Under the pieces are notes generated by a model. It ran no database searches, was not told the DNA's origin, and saw only the letters and a program-made list of their open reading frames with translations. Position numbers and translations under genes: made by a program. Positions 33,961-41,377 of a stretch of DNA of 64,000 nt are shown piece by piece (within the stretch, counting starts at the first letter, position 1; the number at the start of each line of letters is the position of its first letter). The DNA is from Kribbella aluminosa (GTDB taxonomy: Bacteria > Actinomycetota > Actinomycetes > Propionibacteriales > Kribbellaceae), in NCBI RefSeq assembly GCF_017876295.1, contig NZ_JAGINT010000002.1, positions 2,604,001 to 2,668,000 of the forward strand, written 5' to 3'.

Positions 33961-35343
33961 TCAGCGTGTCGGCAGCGGCAACGTGACCGTTGCGACGGTT
34001 CCCTGTGAGGCTGCCGGGGCCAGTGTGACGGTTCCGTGATGCGCTTTGGCGATCTCCTGGACGATCGACAGGCCGAGCCCCGAGCCGCCGCTGGCCCGCG
34101 CCCGGCTGGTGTCCAGCCGGACGAAACGCTCGAAGACCCGCTGCCGGTCGCTCTCCGGGATCCCGTCGCCGTCGTCCTCGACCGTGACGACCGCGCTGCC
34201 GTCCTGCTCGGTCGCGCTCAGTCGTACCGTGCTGTGCGCGGCGGTGGCGGCGTTGTCCACCAGGTTGCGGATCAGCTGGCTGAGCCGCAGCGGATCACCG
34301 ACGACCCGGACCGGCCGTACGTCGGACTGCACCTCGAGCCGCTGAGCCGCCCGCAGCCGCCGGACCTCGGTGTCGAGCAGATCGTCCAGGTCGACGTCGG
34401 CGCGGTGCAGCGGCAGTGCGGCGTCGTCGGCCTTCGCGAGCAGCAGCAGGTTCTCCACCAGCCGCTGCATCCGGACGGCCTCGCCCTTCATCAGCTCGTG
34501 CAGCCCTTGCCACGCCTGCCCGCGGGATGTCGGTTCGATCACGTCCAGGCCGGCCGACACCGTCGCGAGCGGTGACCTGAGCTCGTGGCTGGCGTCGGCG
34601 ACGAATCGGCGCTGGTTCGCCTGGCCGGCCTGCAACCGGTCGAGCATCTCGTTCATGGTCGCCGCCAGCCGGGCGATCTCGTCGTCGGTCTCCGGCACCG
34701 GGACGCGCTCGGTCAGATCGCTCGACTCGATGCCCTGCACCCGCGACCGGATCCGTTCCACCGGACGCAGCGCCTGCCCGGTGAGCATCCAGCTCGCCGC
34801 GCCGACCACGATCAGCAGAACCGGGAACCCGAGCAGCAGGTACTGCGTGACCGTGGCAACGGTCGCCCGCTGTGTCTCGACCGACGACGCGACCACCGCG
34901 GTGTACGTCGTACCGCCGTAGTCGACGCCGCGGGCAACGATCAGGTAGTCGTGATCGTCGTCCAGCAAGGGCATTTCGCCGACCTCGGCCCGCAGGACCG
35001 TACCGGCGGCCGGCCGCAACCGGGTCAGCGGAACCGTGTCCGCCCGCGCCGACGACGCCGCGACGACCCGCCCGGAACTGTCCAGCACCTGCACGATCTG
35101 GCTCGCCCTCGTGGTCCTGGCGAGATCCGCGCTGAGGTTGTCGACACCTTCGTCGCTGACCTGCGACGCGACGTCGGAGACCCGCACGTTGGCGGCATCG
35201 GAGGCCGCGCTGATCAGCCCCCGTTGCAGGAGCAGCAGCAGTACGCCGGCCCCGAGCGCCATCGCTGCCGCGACGACGACCACCGCGGCCGCGGTCGATC
35301 TGCTCCGCACGGTGGCTCGGCGGAGCCAGGAGATCGCCGGCAA
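33961..35343 (-). CDS. Sensor histidine kinase with HAMP domain
   Basis: 460 residues from a TTG start chosen because GGAAGGAG lies 7 nt upstream; a longer reading to 35424 would lack a site. Membrane segments near 18-41 and 168-188 enclose an outside sensor domain of about 125 residues. HAMP follows, then phospho-His253 in ADASHELRSPLATVS, and ATPase motifs RNLVDNAATAAHS and GGSGLGLSIVQEI. First gene of the kinase-regulator-PAP2 operon and divergent from dprE1 by about 130 bp. Signal unknown. Confidence 0.92.
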   Translation of the reverse strand: MPAISWLRRATVRSRSTAAAVVVVAAAMALGAGVLLLLLQRGLISAASDAANVRVSDVASQVSDEGVDNLSADLARTTRASQIVQVLDSSGRVVAASSARADTVPLTRLRPAAGTVLRAEVGEMPLLDDDHDYLIVARGVDYGGTTYTAVVASSVETQRATVATVTQYLLLGFPVLLIVVGAASWMLTGQALRPVERIRSRVQGIESSDLTERVPVPETDDEIARLAATMNEMLDRLQAGQANQRRFVADASHELRSPLATVSAGLDVIEPTSRGQAWQGLHELMKGEAVRMQRLVENLLLLAKADDAALPLHRADVDLDDLLDTEVRRLRAAQRLEVQSDVRPVRVVGDPLRLSQLIRNLVDNAATAAHSTVRLSATEQDGSAVVTVEDDGDGIPESDRQRVFERFVRLDTSRARASGGSGLGLSIVQEIAKAHHGTVTLAPAASQGTVATVTLPLPTR

Positions 35344-35470
35344 ACTGACAGCTCCTTCCGAGAGACCCCTGGCCCAGTGTCGGCCGTCCTGCCTGAGCAT
35401 CTCCTGAGACGTCCAGCTCGGCACGTCCGACTCAGCACGCTCTCAGTGCGAGGTGCCTAGCGTCGAAAGG

Positions 35471-36847
35471 GTGACATCCGAAGATCACGGCCCCACGACG
35501 CTGTCCGGCTGGGGCCGCACGATACGCCGGAGGTGTGAGGTGCGGCGACCGACGTTCGACGGCGGGCTGGTCGAAGCGGTCCTGGACACGCCGCGGCTGA
35601 CCGTGCGCGGTGCCGGGAAGAGCTACGGCGACGCCGCGCTCCCGGGCGAAGATGCCGGTGACGTGCTCGACCTGACCGCGTTCGACCGGATCGTCTCGTT
35701 CGACGAGGGCGACGGTGTCGTGATCGTCGAGGGCGGCGCGCTGCTGAAGGACGTGATCGACCAGACCCTCCCGCTTGGCTGGAAACTCCCGGTGGTTCCC
35801 GGGACCGAGCGGATCACGATCGGCGGCGCGATCGCGTCGGACGTCCACGGTAAGAACCATCCGGGCGCGGGTTCGTTCGGCCAGCACGTGCTGTGGATCG
35901 CCTTGCTGCGTTCGGACGGCACGATCGCCCAGCTGTCGGCAGGCCAGGACGCGGACGGGTTCTGGGCCACGATCGGCGGTATGGGGCTGACCGGCGTGAT
36001 CCTCCGGGCGGCCATCCAGCTGCAGCGGGTGGACACCGGCTGGATGATCCGGAACCGCCGCCGGACCCGTTCGCTGGACGAGACCGTCGCGGCGATGCAA
36101 GCGGGCGAGACCCGGCAGGAGCTCGATCCGGAGCGGCATGTCGTCGCCTGGCTGGACGCGCACACCCACGGCGCGAGCCTCGGCCGCGGCATCGTCGACG
36201 AGTACTACGGTGCCTCGACGCTGGACCTCCCGGGCGCCGTCGCGCCGTTCCCCGAGAACAGGTCGTCCGGCAGCCGGCACCCCCGATCGCTGCCCGGTCC
36301 CGGCGTGGTGACCGGCGCGACGATCGCCGCGGCGTCGGCCGCGCGCTGGCACCTGAGCAGGTCCGGGAACTCGCAGCTCGTCGCGATGCGCTCCGCGTTG
36401 TGCCCGCTCGATCGCGCCGACGGCTGGCCCGCGGCCTTCGGGCGGAGCGGGCTGGTGCAGTACCAGTTCGCCGTACCGCCGGAAGAGATCGGCACGATCC
36501 ACGAAGTACTCGCGTACCTCGGCACCCACGGGCTGACGCCGGCGCTGGCGACGTTGAAGAACCTCGGCTTCGGTACGGCGGGCGCGCTGTCGTTCCCGAT
36601 CCCGGGCTGGACGCTCGCGGTCGATCTCCCGGCGCGCCGGCTGCAGCCCGGCACCATGCACCCGATCGACAAGCTGATCGCGGGCGCCGGCGGCCGGGTG
36701 TACCTGGCGAAGGACGCGGTCACCGACCCGGAGCTGATCCCGTTGATGTACCCGCGGTTGCCGACCTGGCGACGTACACGGCAACGGCTGGACCCGGCCG
36801 GGCGCTGGACGTCCGGGCTGGCCGAGCGCCTCGGACTGCTGTCATGA
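35471..36847 (+). CDS. dprE1: DprE1-like decaprenylphosphoryl-ribose 2'-oxidase
   Basis: A 458-residue FAD enzyme of the VAO fold. The FAD domain shows RGAGKSYGDAA (46-56) and TERITIGGAIASDVHGKNHP (112-131), which in mycobacterial DprE1 hold the flavin and the lipid substrate; Lys414 (YLAKDAV) matches the catalytic-site lysine. The reaction oxidises C2' of decaprenylphosphoryl-ribose, the first half of epimerisation to the arabinose donor. At the place of the cysteine attacked by benzothiazinones (NICVDFP) this protein reads TLAVDLP, so Ala383. The start is the GTG after CGAAAGG; an earlier GTG at 35453 is possible. It overlaps dprE2. Confidence 0.85.
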   Translation: MTSEDHGPTTLSGWGRTIRRRCEVRRPTFDGGLVEAVLDTPRLTVRGAGKSYGDAALPGEDAGDVLDLTAFDRIVSFDEGDGVVIVEGGALLKDVIDQTLPLGWKLPVVPGTERITIGGAIASDVHGKNHPGAGSFGQHVLWIALLRSDGTIAQLSAGQDADGFWATIGGMGLTGVILRAAIQLQRVDTGWMIRNRRRTRSLDETVAAMQAGETRQELDPERHVVAWLDAHTHGASLGRGIVDEYYGASTLDLPGAVAPFPENRSSGSRHPRSLPGPGVVTGATIAAASAARWHLSRSGNSQLVAMRSALCPLDRADGWPAAFGRSGLVQYQFAVPPEEIGTIHEVLAYLGTHGLTPALATLKNLGFGTAGALSFPIPGWTLAVDLPARRLQPGTMHPIDKLIAGAGGRVYLAKDAVTDPELIPLMYPRLPTWRRTRQRLDPAGRWTSGLAERLGLLS

Positions 36848-37542
36848 CCGCGGGATCGGTCCTACTTGTTGGTGGCTCCTCCGAAATCGGGATGGCGGTA
36901 CTGATGCAGTTGCTCGGCCCAGCGCCGCGGCAGGTGATCCTGGCCGGCCGCCCGAGCGGCGAGCTCTGGCGGAACGCCGAGAAGCTCCGTGAGGCCGGGT
37001 ATCCGGTGGACACGGCGGAGTACGACGCCGCGCTCGACACCGGCGAGCTGGACGGGATGCTCGACAAGGTCTGTGCGGAACGCCCGCTGGAGCTGGCGAT
37101 CGTCGCAGTCGGATCGATGGCGACCACCTCCTTCGCGGAGGGGCTGCTGGTGAACGGTACGGCGATCTCGCTGCTGCTGCAGGCCTTGGTACGGCGGAAG
37201 CCCGAGCAGGTCGTGCTGCTGTCCTCGGCGGCTGCGGTCCGGCCGCGGGCGTCGATCGCGGCGTACTCGCTCGGCAAGCAACTGGCGGACTCGACCGCGC
37301 TGGTGCTGGGGCGGCAGTCCGACGTGCGGGTTCTCGTCGTACGGCCTGGGTTCGTGACGACGCGGATGACGGCCGGGCTGTCGAAACCGCCGCTGGCGAC
37401 GACACCCGAGCGGGTGGCCCGGCGGGTCGCGGCGGCGATCGAGCTGCGCAAGACCGTTGTCTGGGTACCAGGCGCGATGAGTCTCGCCGTACGGGTGCTC
37501 AACCTGCTGCCCCGCAAGCTCCTTCCGGCGGCCTGGCGATGA
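36844..37542 (+). CDS. dprE2: DprE2-like short-chain reductase
   Basis: 232 residues of the short-chain dehydrogenase family: cofactor loop LLVGGSSEIG (7-16), Ser128 in VVLLSSAAAV, Tyr141 and Lys145 in AAYSLGKQLA. The C-terminus (MSLAVRVLNLLPRKLLPAAW) is amphipathic and basic, as in DprE2, and would hold it at the membrane. It would reduce the 2'-keto lipid made by DprE1 to decaprenylphosphoryl-arabinose. The assignment rests on its place directly after dprE1 with a 4-nt overlap. Confidence 0.83.
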   Translation: MTAGSVLLVGGSSEIGMAVLMQLLGPAPRQVILAGRPSGELWRNAEKLREAGYPVDTAEYDAALDTGELDGMLDKVCAERPLELAIVAVGSMATTSFAEGLLVNGTAISLLLQALVRRKPEQVVLLSSAAAVRPRASIAAYSLGKQLADSTALVLGRQSDVRVLVVRPGFVTTRMTAGLSKPPLATTPERVARRVAAAIELRKTVVWVPGAMSLAVRVLNLLPRKLLPAAWR

Positions 37543-38675
37543 AGATGAACCGGAAGCGGCGGCGCTTGCGTAAACGGTGGATCGCACTGGCCATCTGCCT
37601 GTTGCTGGTGGTCCCCGCGGTCTCGTACGTCCGCGCGCTGCTCTACCCGGGCAACGCGAGCTTCAGCGTGCGGACCGTCGAATGGTTCCGCGACCACGGC
37701 GGCGGCGGTCTGATCGACGCGATCGAGACCTGGAAGTACTCGCACCAGCAGCCACCCGCAACCGGCGCACCGATCGATGTCACCACGCCCGCGACCGTTC
37801 CGGCTCCGACGACCGGTCGGCCAGGGGTGCGCCCGACGTCCACCGGGTTGCCGGCCGTCCACTTGCTGCCGGGTATCCCCGCGCTTCCACACGAGGGCGC
37901 CTGGTCGGTGGCGAGGCAGTCCACGACCGGCGTACCGCTGATCTGGACGAACTGGTTCCGCGTCGACCCCGGCCACCTGCCGGTGACGGCCGCGGCCGCG
38001 CTCATGCCGCGCAACACCTACCACCTGCACCTGCAGCCCGGCACCCGCGAGCCGACCGTCGGGATGCAGTCCAAGACCGGGTACTCCGTGCCACAAGCCG
38101 ACCGGTCGGCCCTGGTGGCGACGTTCAACGCCGGGTTCAAGATGAACGACTCGCACGGCGGCTGGTGGACGACCGAGTCCGCCGCCGTACCGCTGGTCGA
38201 CGGCCGCGCGTCGGTGGTGATCTCCCGCGACGGCTCGGCGCGGATCGGTACCTGGAACCGGACGGTACGGATGACGAAGGACGTCGTCGCGGTCCGGCAG
38301 AACCTCGATCCGGTGATTGCCGACGGCCAGGTCGTGCCCGGGCTGACGGTGAACGCGAACGGTCGCTGGGGAACGGTCAAGAGCCAGTTCCAGTACACCT
38401 GGCGGTCCGGTCTCGGAACCGATGCCAACGGCAACTTGATCTACGTGGTCGGCAGCAAGCTCACGCTCGCCACGCTGGCGGCGGCGATGCACCAGGCCGG
38501 CATCGTGCAGGGCATGGAACTCGACATCCACTCGGCGATCGTGAGTTTCGGCATCGAGCAGCCGGGGCCGAACGGCACGGTCACCGGGCACCGCCTGCTG
38601 CCGTCGATCAGCTCTCCGGCCAACCGCTACCTGGTCGACGACCAGCGTGACTTCTTCTATGTGACGGCGAAATGA
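37539..38675 (+). CDS. Phosphodiester glycosidase (NAGPA-like) family membrane protein
   Basis: 378 residues. A basic N-terminus and one membrane anchor (WIALAICLLLVVPAVSYVRA) are followed by a Pro/Thr-rich linker (about 75-105) and an outside domain of the NAGPA/PF09992 type: ADRSALVATFNAGFKMNDSH, TESAAVPLVDGRASVVISRD, AMHQAGIVQGMELDIHSAIV. In animals this fold removes GlcNAc from phosphodiester-linked GlcNAc; bacterial members are found with cell-wall glycans. It lies inside the dprE1-dprE2-ubiA operon with 4-nt overlaps on both sides, so it should act on a lipid-linked or polymer-linked sugar phosphate tied to the decaprenyl-phosphate pathway. Its substrate has not, to my knowledge, been defined in this context. 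Confidence 0.8.
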   Translation: MKMNRKRRRLRKRWIALAICLLLVVPAVSYVRALLYPGNASFSVRTVEWFRDHGGGGLIDAIETWKYSHQQPPATGAPIDVTTPATVPAPTTGRPGVRPTSTGLPAVHLLPGIPALPHEGAWSVARQSTTGVPLIWTNWFRVDPGHLPVTAAAALMPRNTYHLHLQPGTREPTVGMQSKTGYSVPQADRSALVATFNAGFKMNDSHGGWWTTESAAVPLVDGRASVVISRDGSARIGTWNRTVRMTKDVVAVRQNLDPVIADGQVVPGLTVNANGRWGTVKSQFQYTWRSGLGTDANGNLIYVVGSKLTLATLAAAMHQAGIVQGMELDIHSAIVSFGIEQPGPNGTVTGHRLLPSISSPANRYLVDDQRDFFYVTAK

Positions 38676-39577
38676 CCAGCGTTCAGACACCAGTTCCCGT
38701 TGTCCAGCAGGAGGGTACGGCGCGCGCCCTGCTGCGGCTGAGTCGGCCGCAGCAGTGGCACAAGGCCGTGATGCTCTTCGCCGCGCCGGCTGCTGCCGGT
38801 GCGTTGGAGTCGCCCGGCATCGTACTGCGGGCTGCGATCGCAGCTGCCGGGTTCATCCTGCTGGCGGTGGCGATCTATGCGTTCAACGACATCCGGGACG
38901 CGCCCGACGATCGGCGGCATCCGCGTAAACGGCTCCGGCCGGTCGCCTCCGGTGCGTTGAGCCCGCTGGTCGCGGCGGTGTTCGGCGTCACGTCCGCCCT
39001 GCTGGGGCTTGCGATCGTGAGCGGTCTTGGCTGGCAGACCTTCGCGCTGGCGGCGGCGTACCTGATCGCACAGGTGCTGTATGTCTCCGGGCTGAAGCAT
39101 GTCGCCGTGATCGATCTGATCATCGTCGCGCTGGGTTTCGTACTGCGGGCGGCCGCTGGTGGGACGGCTACCGGGCTGCCGGTGTCGCATTGGTTCCTGC
39201 TGGTCTCGTTGTTCGGCGCGATGTTCCTCGTCACCGGCAAGCGCAAGGCCGAGTACCACGCGGCCGGCAACGCGGTCAGCCGTCCGGTCCTGGCGGCGTA
39301 CTCGAGCTCTTGGCTCGACCAGGTGATGACCGTCGCACTGCTCGGGACCGCGATGTCGTACGGGATGTGGGCGTTCCAGTATCTCGGCCACGACGTGTAC
39401 CGCGAACTGCTCGCGATCTCGTTCCTCCCGTTCTTCACCGGGCTGCTGCGGTACGCCCTCCTGGTCTCGACCGGGCGCGGTGAGGAGCCCGAGCACGAGA
39501 TCTTCCGCGACCGGGTGCTGCTGGTCGCCGGGCTCAGCTGGGCGGCGCTGCTCGGGGTCGGGCTGTACTGCGCTTGA
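38672..39577 (+). CDS. ubiA: UbiA-family decaprenyl-phosphate phosphoribosyltransferase
   Basis: 301 residues and about eight membrane segments. The two Asp-rich prenyl-binding motifs of the UbiA fold are visible: NDIRDAPDD (72-80) and, in the second half, HAAGNAVSRPVLAAYSSSWL. RPQQWHKAVMLFAAP and RRHPRKRLRPVASG match the mycobacterial DPPR synthase (Rv3806c) group rather than menaquinone or haem UbiA enzymes. It would transfer 5-phosphoribose from PRPP to decaprenyl phosphate, the entry step for DprE1/DprE2. Last gene of the operon; overlaps the glycosidase-family gene by 4 nt. Confidence 0.87.
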   Translation: MTSVQTPVPVVQQEGTARALLRLSRPQQWHKAVMLFAAPAAAGALESPGIVLRAAIAAAGFILLAVAIYAFNDIRDAPDDRRHPRKRLRPVASGALSPLVAAVFGVTSALLGLAIVSGLGWQTFALAAAYLIAQVLYVSGLKHVAVIDLIIVALGFVLRAAAGGTATGLPVSHWFLLVSLFGAMFLVTGKRKAEYHAAGNAVSRPVLAAYSSSWLDQVMTVALLGTAMSYGMWAFQYLGHDVYRELLAISFLPFFTGLLRYALLVSTGRGEEPEHEIFRDRVLLVAGLSWAALLGVGLYCA

Positions 39578-39603
39578 TACGCGCCACGTAGTACCGTAGT
39601 CGG

Positions 39604-39903
39604 ATGCAGGCCAACGACTCCCAGACGCTGGTGCTCTCGGTGCTGGCGGACGGCCCGAAGCACGGCTACGCGATCAACAACGCCATCGAGGAGCTGACCG
39701 GCCAACGCCTCGGCGCCGGCAGCCTGTACGGCGCACTCACCCGCCTGGAGGCCAAAGGCCTGATCGAAACCCTCGAAGAGCAGGGCCGCCAACGACCCGT
39801 CCAACTCACCCCCACGGGCCGCGAGCTCCTGGAGAAGGAACTGCGGGCAATGGCGCGGGTCGCAACCGCCGGCCTCCGCAGCCTTGGGGTGCACCTCACG
39901 TGA
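39604..39903 (+). CDS. PadR family transcriptional regulator
   Basis: 99 residues, a minimal PadR winged helix: LVLSVLADGPKHGYAINNAI, LGAGSLYGALTRLEAKGLIE and RPVQLTPTGRELLEKELRAM. The short leader holds CGTAGTACCGTAGT just before the ATG, a likely autoregulatory site. The stop overlaps the GTG of the next membrane protein, the usual pairing for this PadR type, where the partner gene is the regulated target. Confidence 0.9.
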   Translation: MQANDSQTLVLSVLADGPKHGYAINNAIEELTGQRLGAGSLYGALTRLEAKGLIETLEEQGRQRPVQLTPTGRELLEKELRAMARVATAGLRSLGVHLT

Positions 39904-40880
39904 ACCGCAGGCAACGAGGCGCCGGGCCCGGAGCTGCACGCGATGGCGCCGACGGTGATTCGAACACCGTCGGCTCGCCGAACGCGGACGTGACCGGGGC
40001 GCGGCGGGGTTTTGGAGACGGAGCCGCGGGTGATGGTGGCGGCGGTGGTTCGAACGGCGTCCGGTCGTCGAACGCGGATGGGACCGGGCCGGGGGTCGGG
40101 GTGCGACGGGTTCGGTGGGGTCCTGGGTGGTTGTTGGTGCGGTTTTATCCTCGGCCGTTTCGGGAGCGGTGGGGGGCGGATCTGACGGGTGAGGTGGATC
40201 GGGCGGGGTGGCGGGGGATGCCGCAGCTCGTTTGGGCGATTGTGGGGATGTGGCTGCATCCGGCGATCTGGCCGGCCGACTCGATGGTCGAACGCCGGCG
40301 CCGGGTCGCCGCGCTCACGGTCGTCGTCACGGCGGCTGGGTGGTTGACGGCACACGCCGTGCTGGAGCTGACCGGCGCGGTGCCGCGGGCGCTGGCGCAC
40401 TCGTGGATCCTCACGGTCTGCGACACGATGACGTTCCTCGGGTTCCTGCTCGCGCTGCCGATTCCCCGGCTGCGCTCGATCGTTCAGTTGGCGGTCCTCG
40501 CGGCCCGGCGGATCGCCGTGCCGGTCGCACTCGGCGCGGGCGTGGTGGTCGCAGTGCACCGGGATCTCGCCGTACCGGCCGTGGTGAAGCTCGCGGTCGT
40601 CGCCGCCTGGTGGCTGGCGTTGATGCTGATCGCCGGCCAGGTGATCCGCACCGTCGCGGACGTCGATCTCGCGGCGGTCGCGGTACCGAGCCCACGCCGC
40701 CTCCGCCTCGGCCTGTGGACGACCGCCGCGGGCCTCGCGGGAAGCGGCCTGACCATCCTGATGCCTGCGCTGGCCGGCACCGGCGACCTCGCCGGCGTGC
40801 TCGGCGGTTGCACTGTCCTCGCACTCGCCGCCGCCGTGAACGGCACGGTCCGCGACCTCGCCGAGGTCCGAACCGTCTAA
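39900..40880 (+). CDS. Membrane protein partner of PadR, with low-complexity N-terminus
   Basis: 326 residues. The first ~65 are a soluble Gly/Asp/Asn-rich stretch made of two degenerate repeats (SNTVGSPNADVTG and SNGVRSSNADGTG). Then LLVRFYPRPFRERWGADLTG begins the conserved part seen in PadR-linked membrane proteins, followed by about six membrane segments from VAALTVVVTAAGWL to the end. The GTG start overlaps padR; a start nearer WLLVRFYPRPF is possible and would drop the repeats. Function unknown. Confidence 0.7.
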   Translation: MNRRQRGAGPGAARDGADGDSNTVGSPNADVTGARRGFGDGAAGDGGGGGSNGVRSSNADGTGPGVGVRRVRWGPGWLLVRFYPRPFRERWGADLTGEVDRAGWRGMPQLVWAIVGMWLHPAIWPADSMVERRRRVAALTVVVTAAGWLTAHAVLELTGAVPRALAHSWILTVCDTMTFLGFLLALPIPRLRSIVQLAVLAARRIAVPVALGAGVVVAVHRDLAVPAVVKLAVVAAWWLALMLIAGQVIRTVADVDLAAVAVPSPRRLRLGLWTTAAGLAGSGLTILMPALAGTGDLAGVLGGCTVLALAAAVNGTVRDLAEVRTV

Positions 40881-40913
40881 GCCTGGATCCGTGGAAGTGC
40901 CCGCGATTCCAGC

Positions 40914-40983
40914 GGTTCACCCCTGAGCTTGTCCGTTCGCCGCTTGCATACCACCAGCGAACGGGCCAACTCGCAGGTTAACC
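40914..40983. repeat. 70-nt double-hairpin repeat, copy A
   Basis: Outer arms GGTTCACC (40914-40921) and GGTTAACC (40976-40983) pair with one mismatch. The inner stem pairs CCGTTCGC (40933-40940) with GCGAACGG (40957-40964) perfectly, extended by TTG/CAA. It aligns with copy B over exactly 70 nt without gaps at roughly 70% identity. Confidence 0.8.
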
Positions 40984-41080
40984 CACCATATGGAGCCTGC
41001 CGGATCGAGGACCACTTCAGGTCCAGCAGCACCAGCGCGGCAAGCGGCTCCACCCCCGGTGTCGCGGACACCATTCAAGA

Positions 41081-41150
41081 GGTTCACCCACCACCTTGCC
41101 CCTTCACCAACGGCATGCGGCGGGTGAACGGGCAACGTGCGAGGTGAACC
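41081..41150. repeat. 70-nt double-hairpin repeat, copy B
   Basis: Outer arms GGTTCACC (41081-41088) and GGTGAACC (41143-41150) are perfect. The inner 13-bp stem TTGCCCCTTCACC (41096-41108) pairs with GGTGAACGGGCAA (41123-41135) with one mismatch around a 14-nt loop. Several bases that differ from copy A are matched by a compensating change in the opposite arm. Confidence 0.8.
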
Positions 41151-41253
41151 CCTGAAGTGGGGGGCTCTTCTGCTCGATGTGCGGGTGGTTGTCCCGGTTC
41201 GGGGTCGTGAGACGGGTCGTGGTGGGTGGGACCTGTGGATCGTGGGGGTGGCG

Positions 41254-41340
41254 GATCGCCAGGCCATCACAGTTGGCGTCGGGTGGATCGTGGCACGCTC
41301 AGGAGTGCTGCGGTCGCGCAGTTGTGATGGCCTGGGGATC
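41254..41340. repeat. 18-bp inverted repeat with 51-nt spacer
   Basis: GATCGCCAGGCCATCACA (41254-41271) and its partner TGTGATGGCCTGGGGATC (41323-41340) pair at 17 of 18 positions. It may be a long terminator between convergent genes or the ends of a tiny mobile element. It shares no sequence with the 70-nt repeats. Confidence 0.7.
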
Positions 41341-41377
41341 CGGGGGCCGGCCAGGTGATCGACCTCGGTCCGGGCGG

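Larger units (their letters stand above)
40881..41377. other. Gene-free stretch with structured repeats
   Basis: 497 bp between convergent genes, with no credible reading frame. It holds two 70-nt double-hairpin copies (40914-40983 and 41081-41150). CCACTTCAGG (41012-41021) pairs with CCTGAAGTGG (41151-41160) just after copy two. A separate 18-bp inverted repeat lies at 41254-41340. No promoter was recognised. Confidence 0.8.

Noticed and set aside
40929..41147. Short plus-strand frame in the gene-free stretch
   Set aside because: It lies over the double-hairpin repeats, has no ribosome site and its composition follows the repeats.
40914..41340. CRISPR array
   Set aside because: Only two copies with internal palindromes and no regular spacers or cas genes; it does not fit an array.
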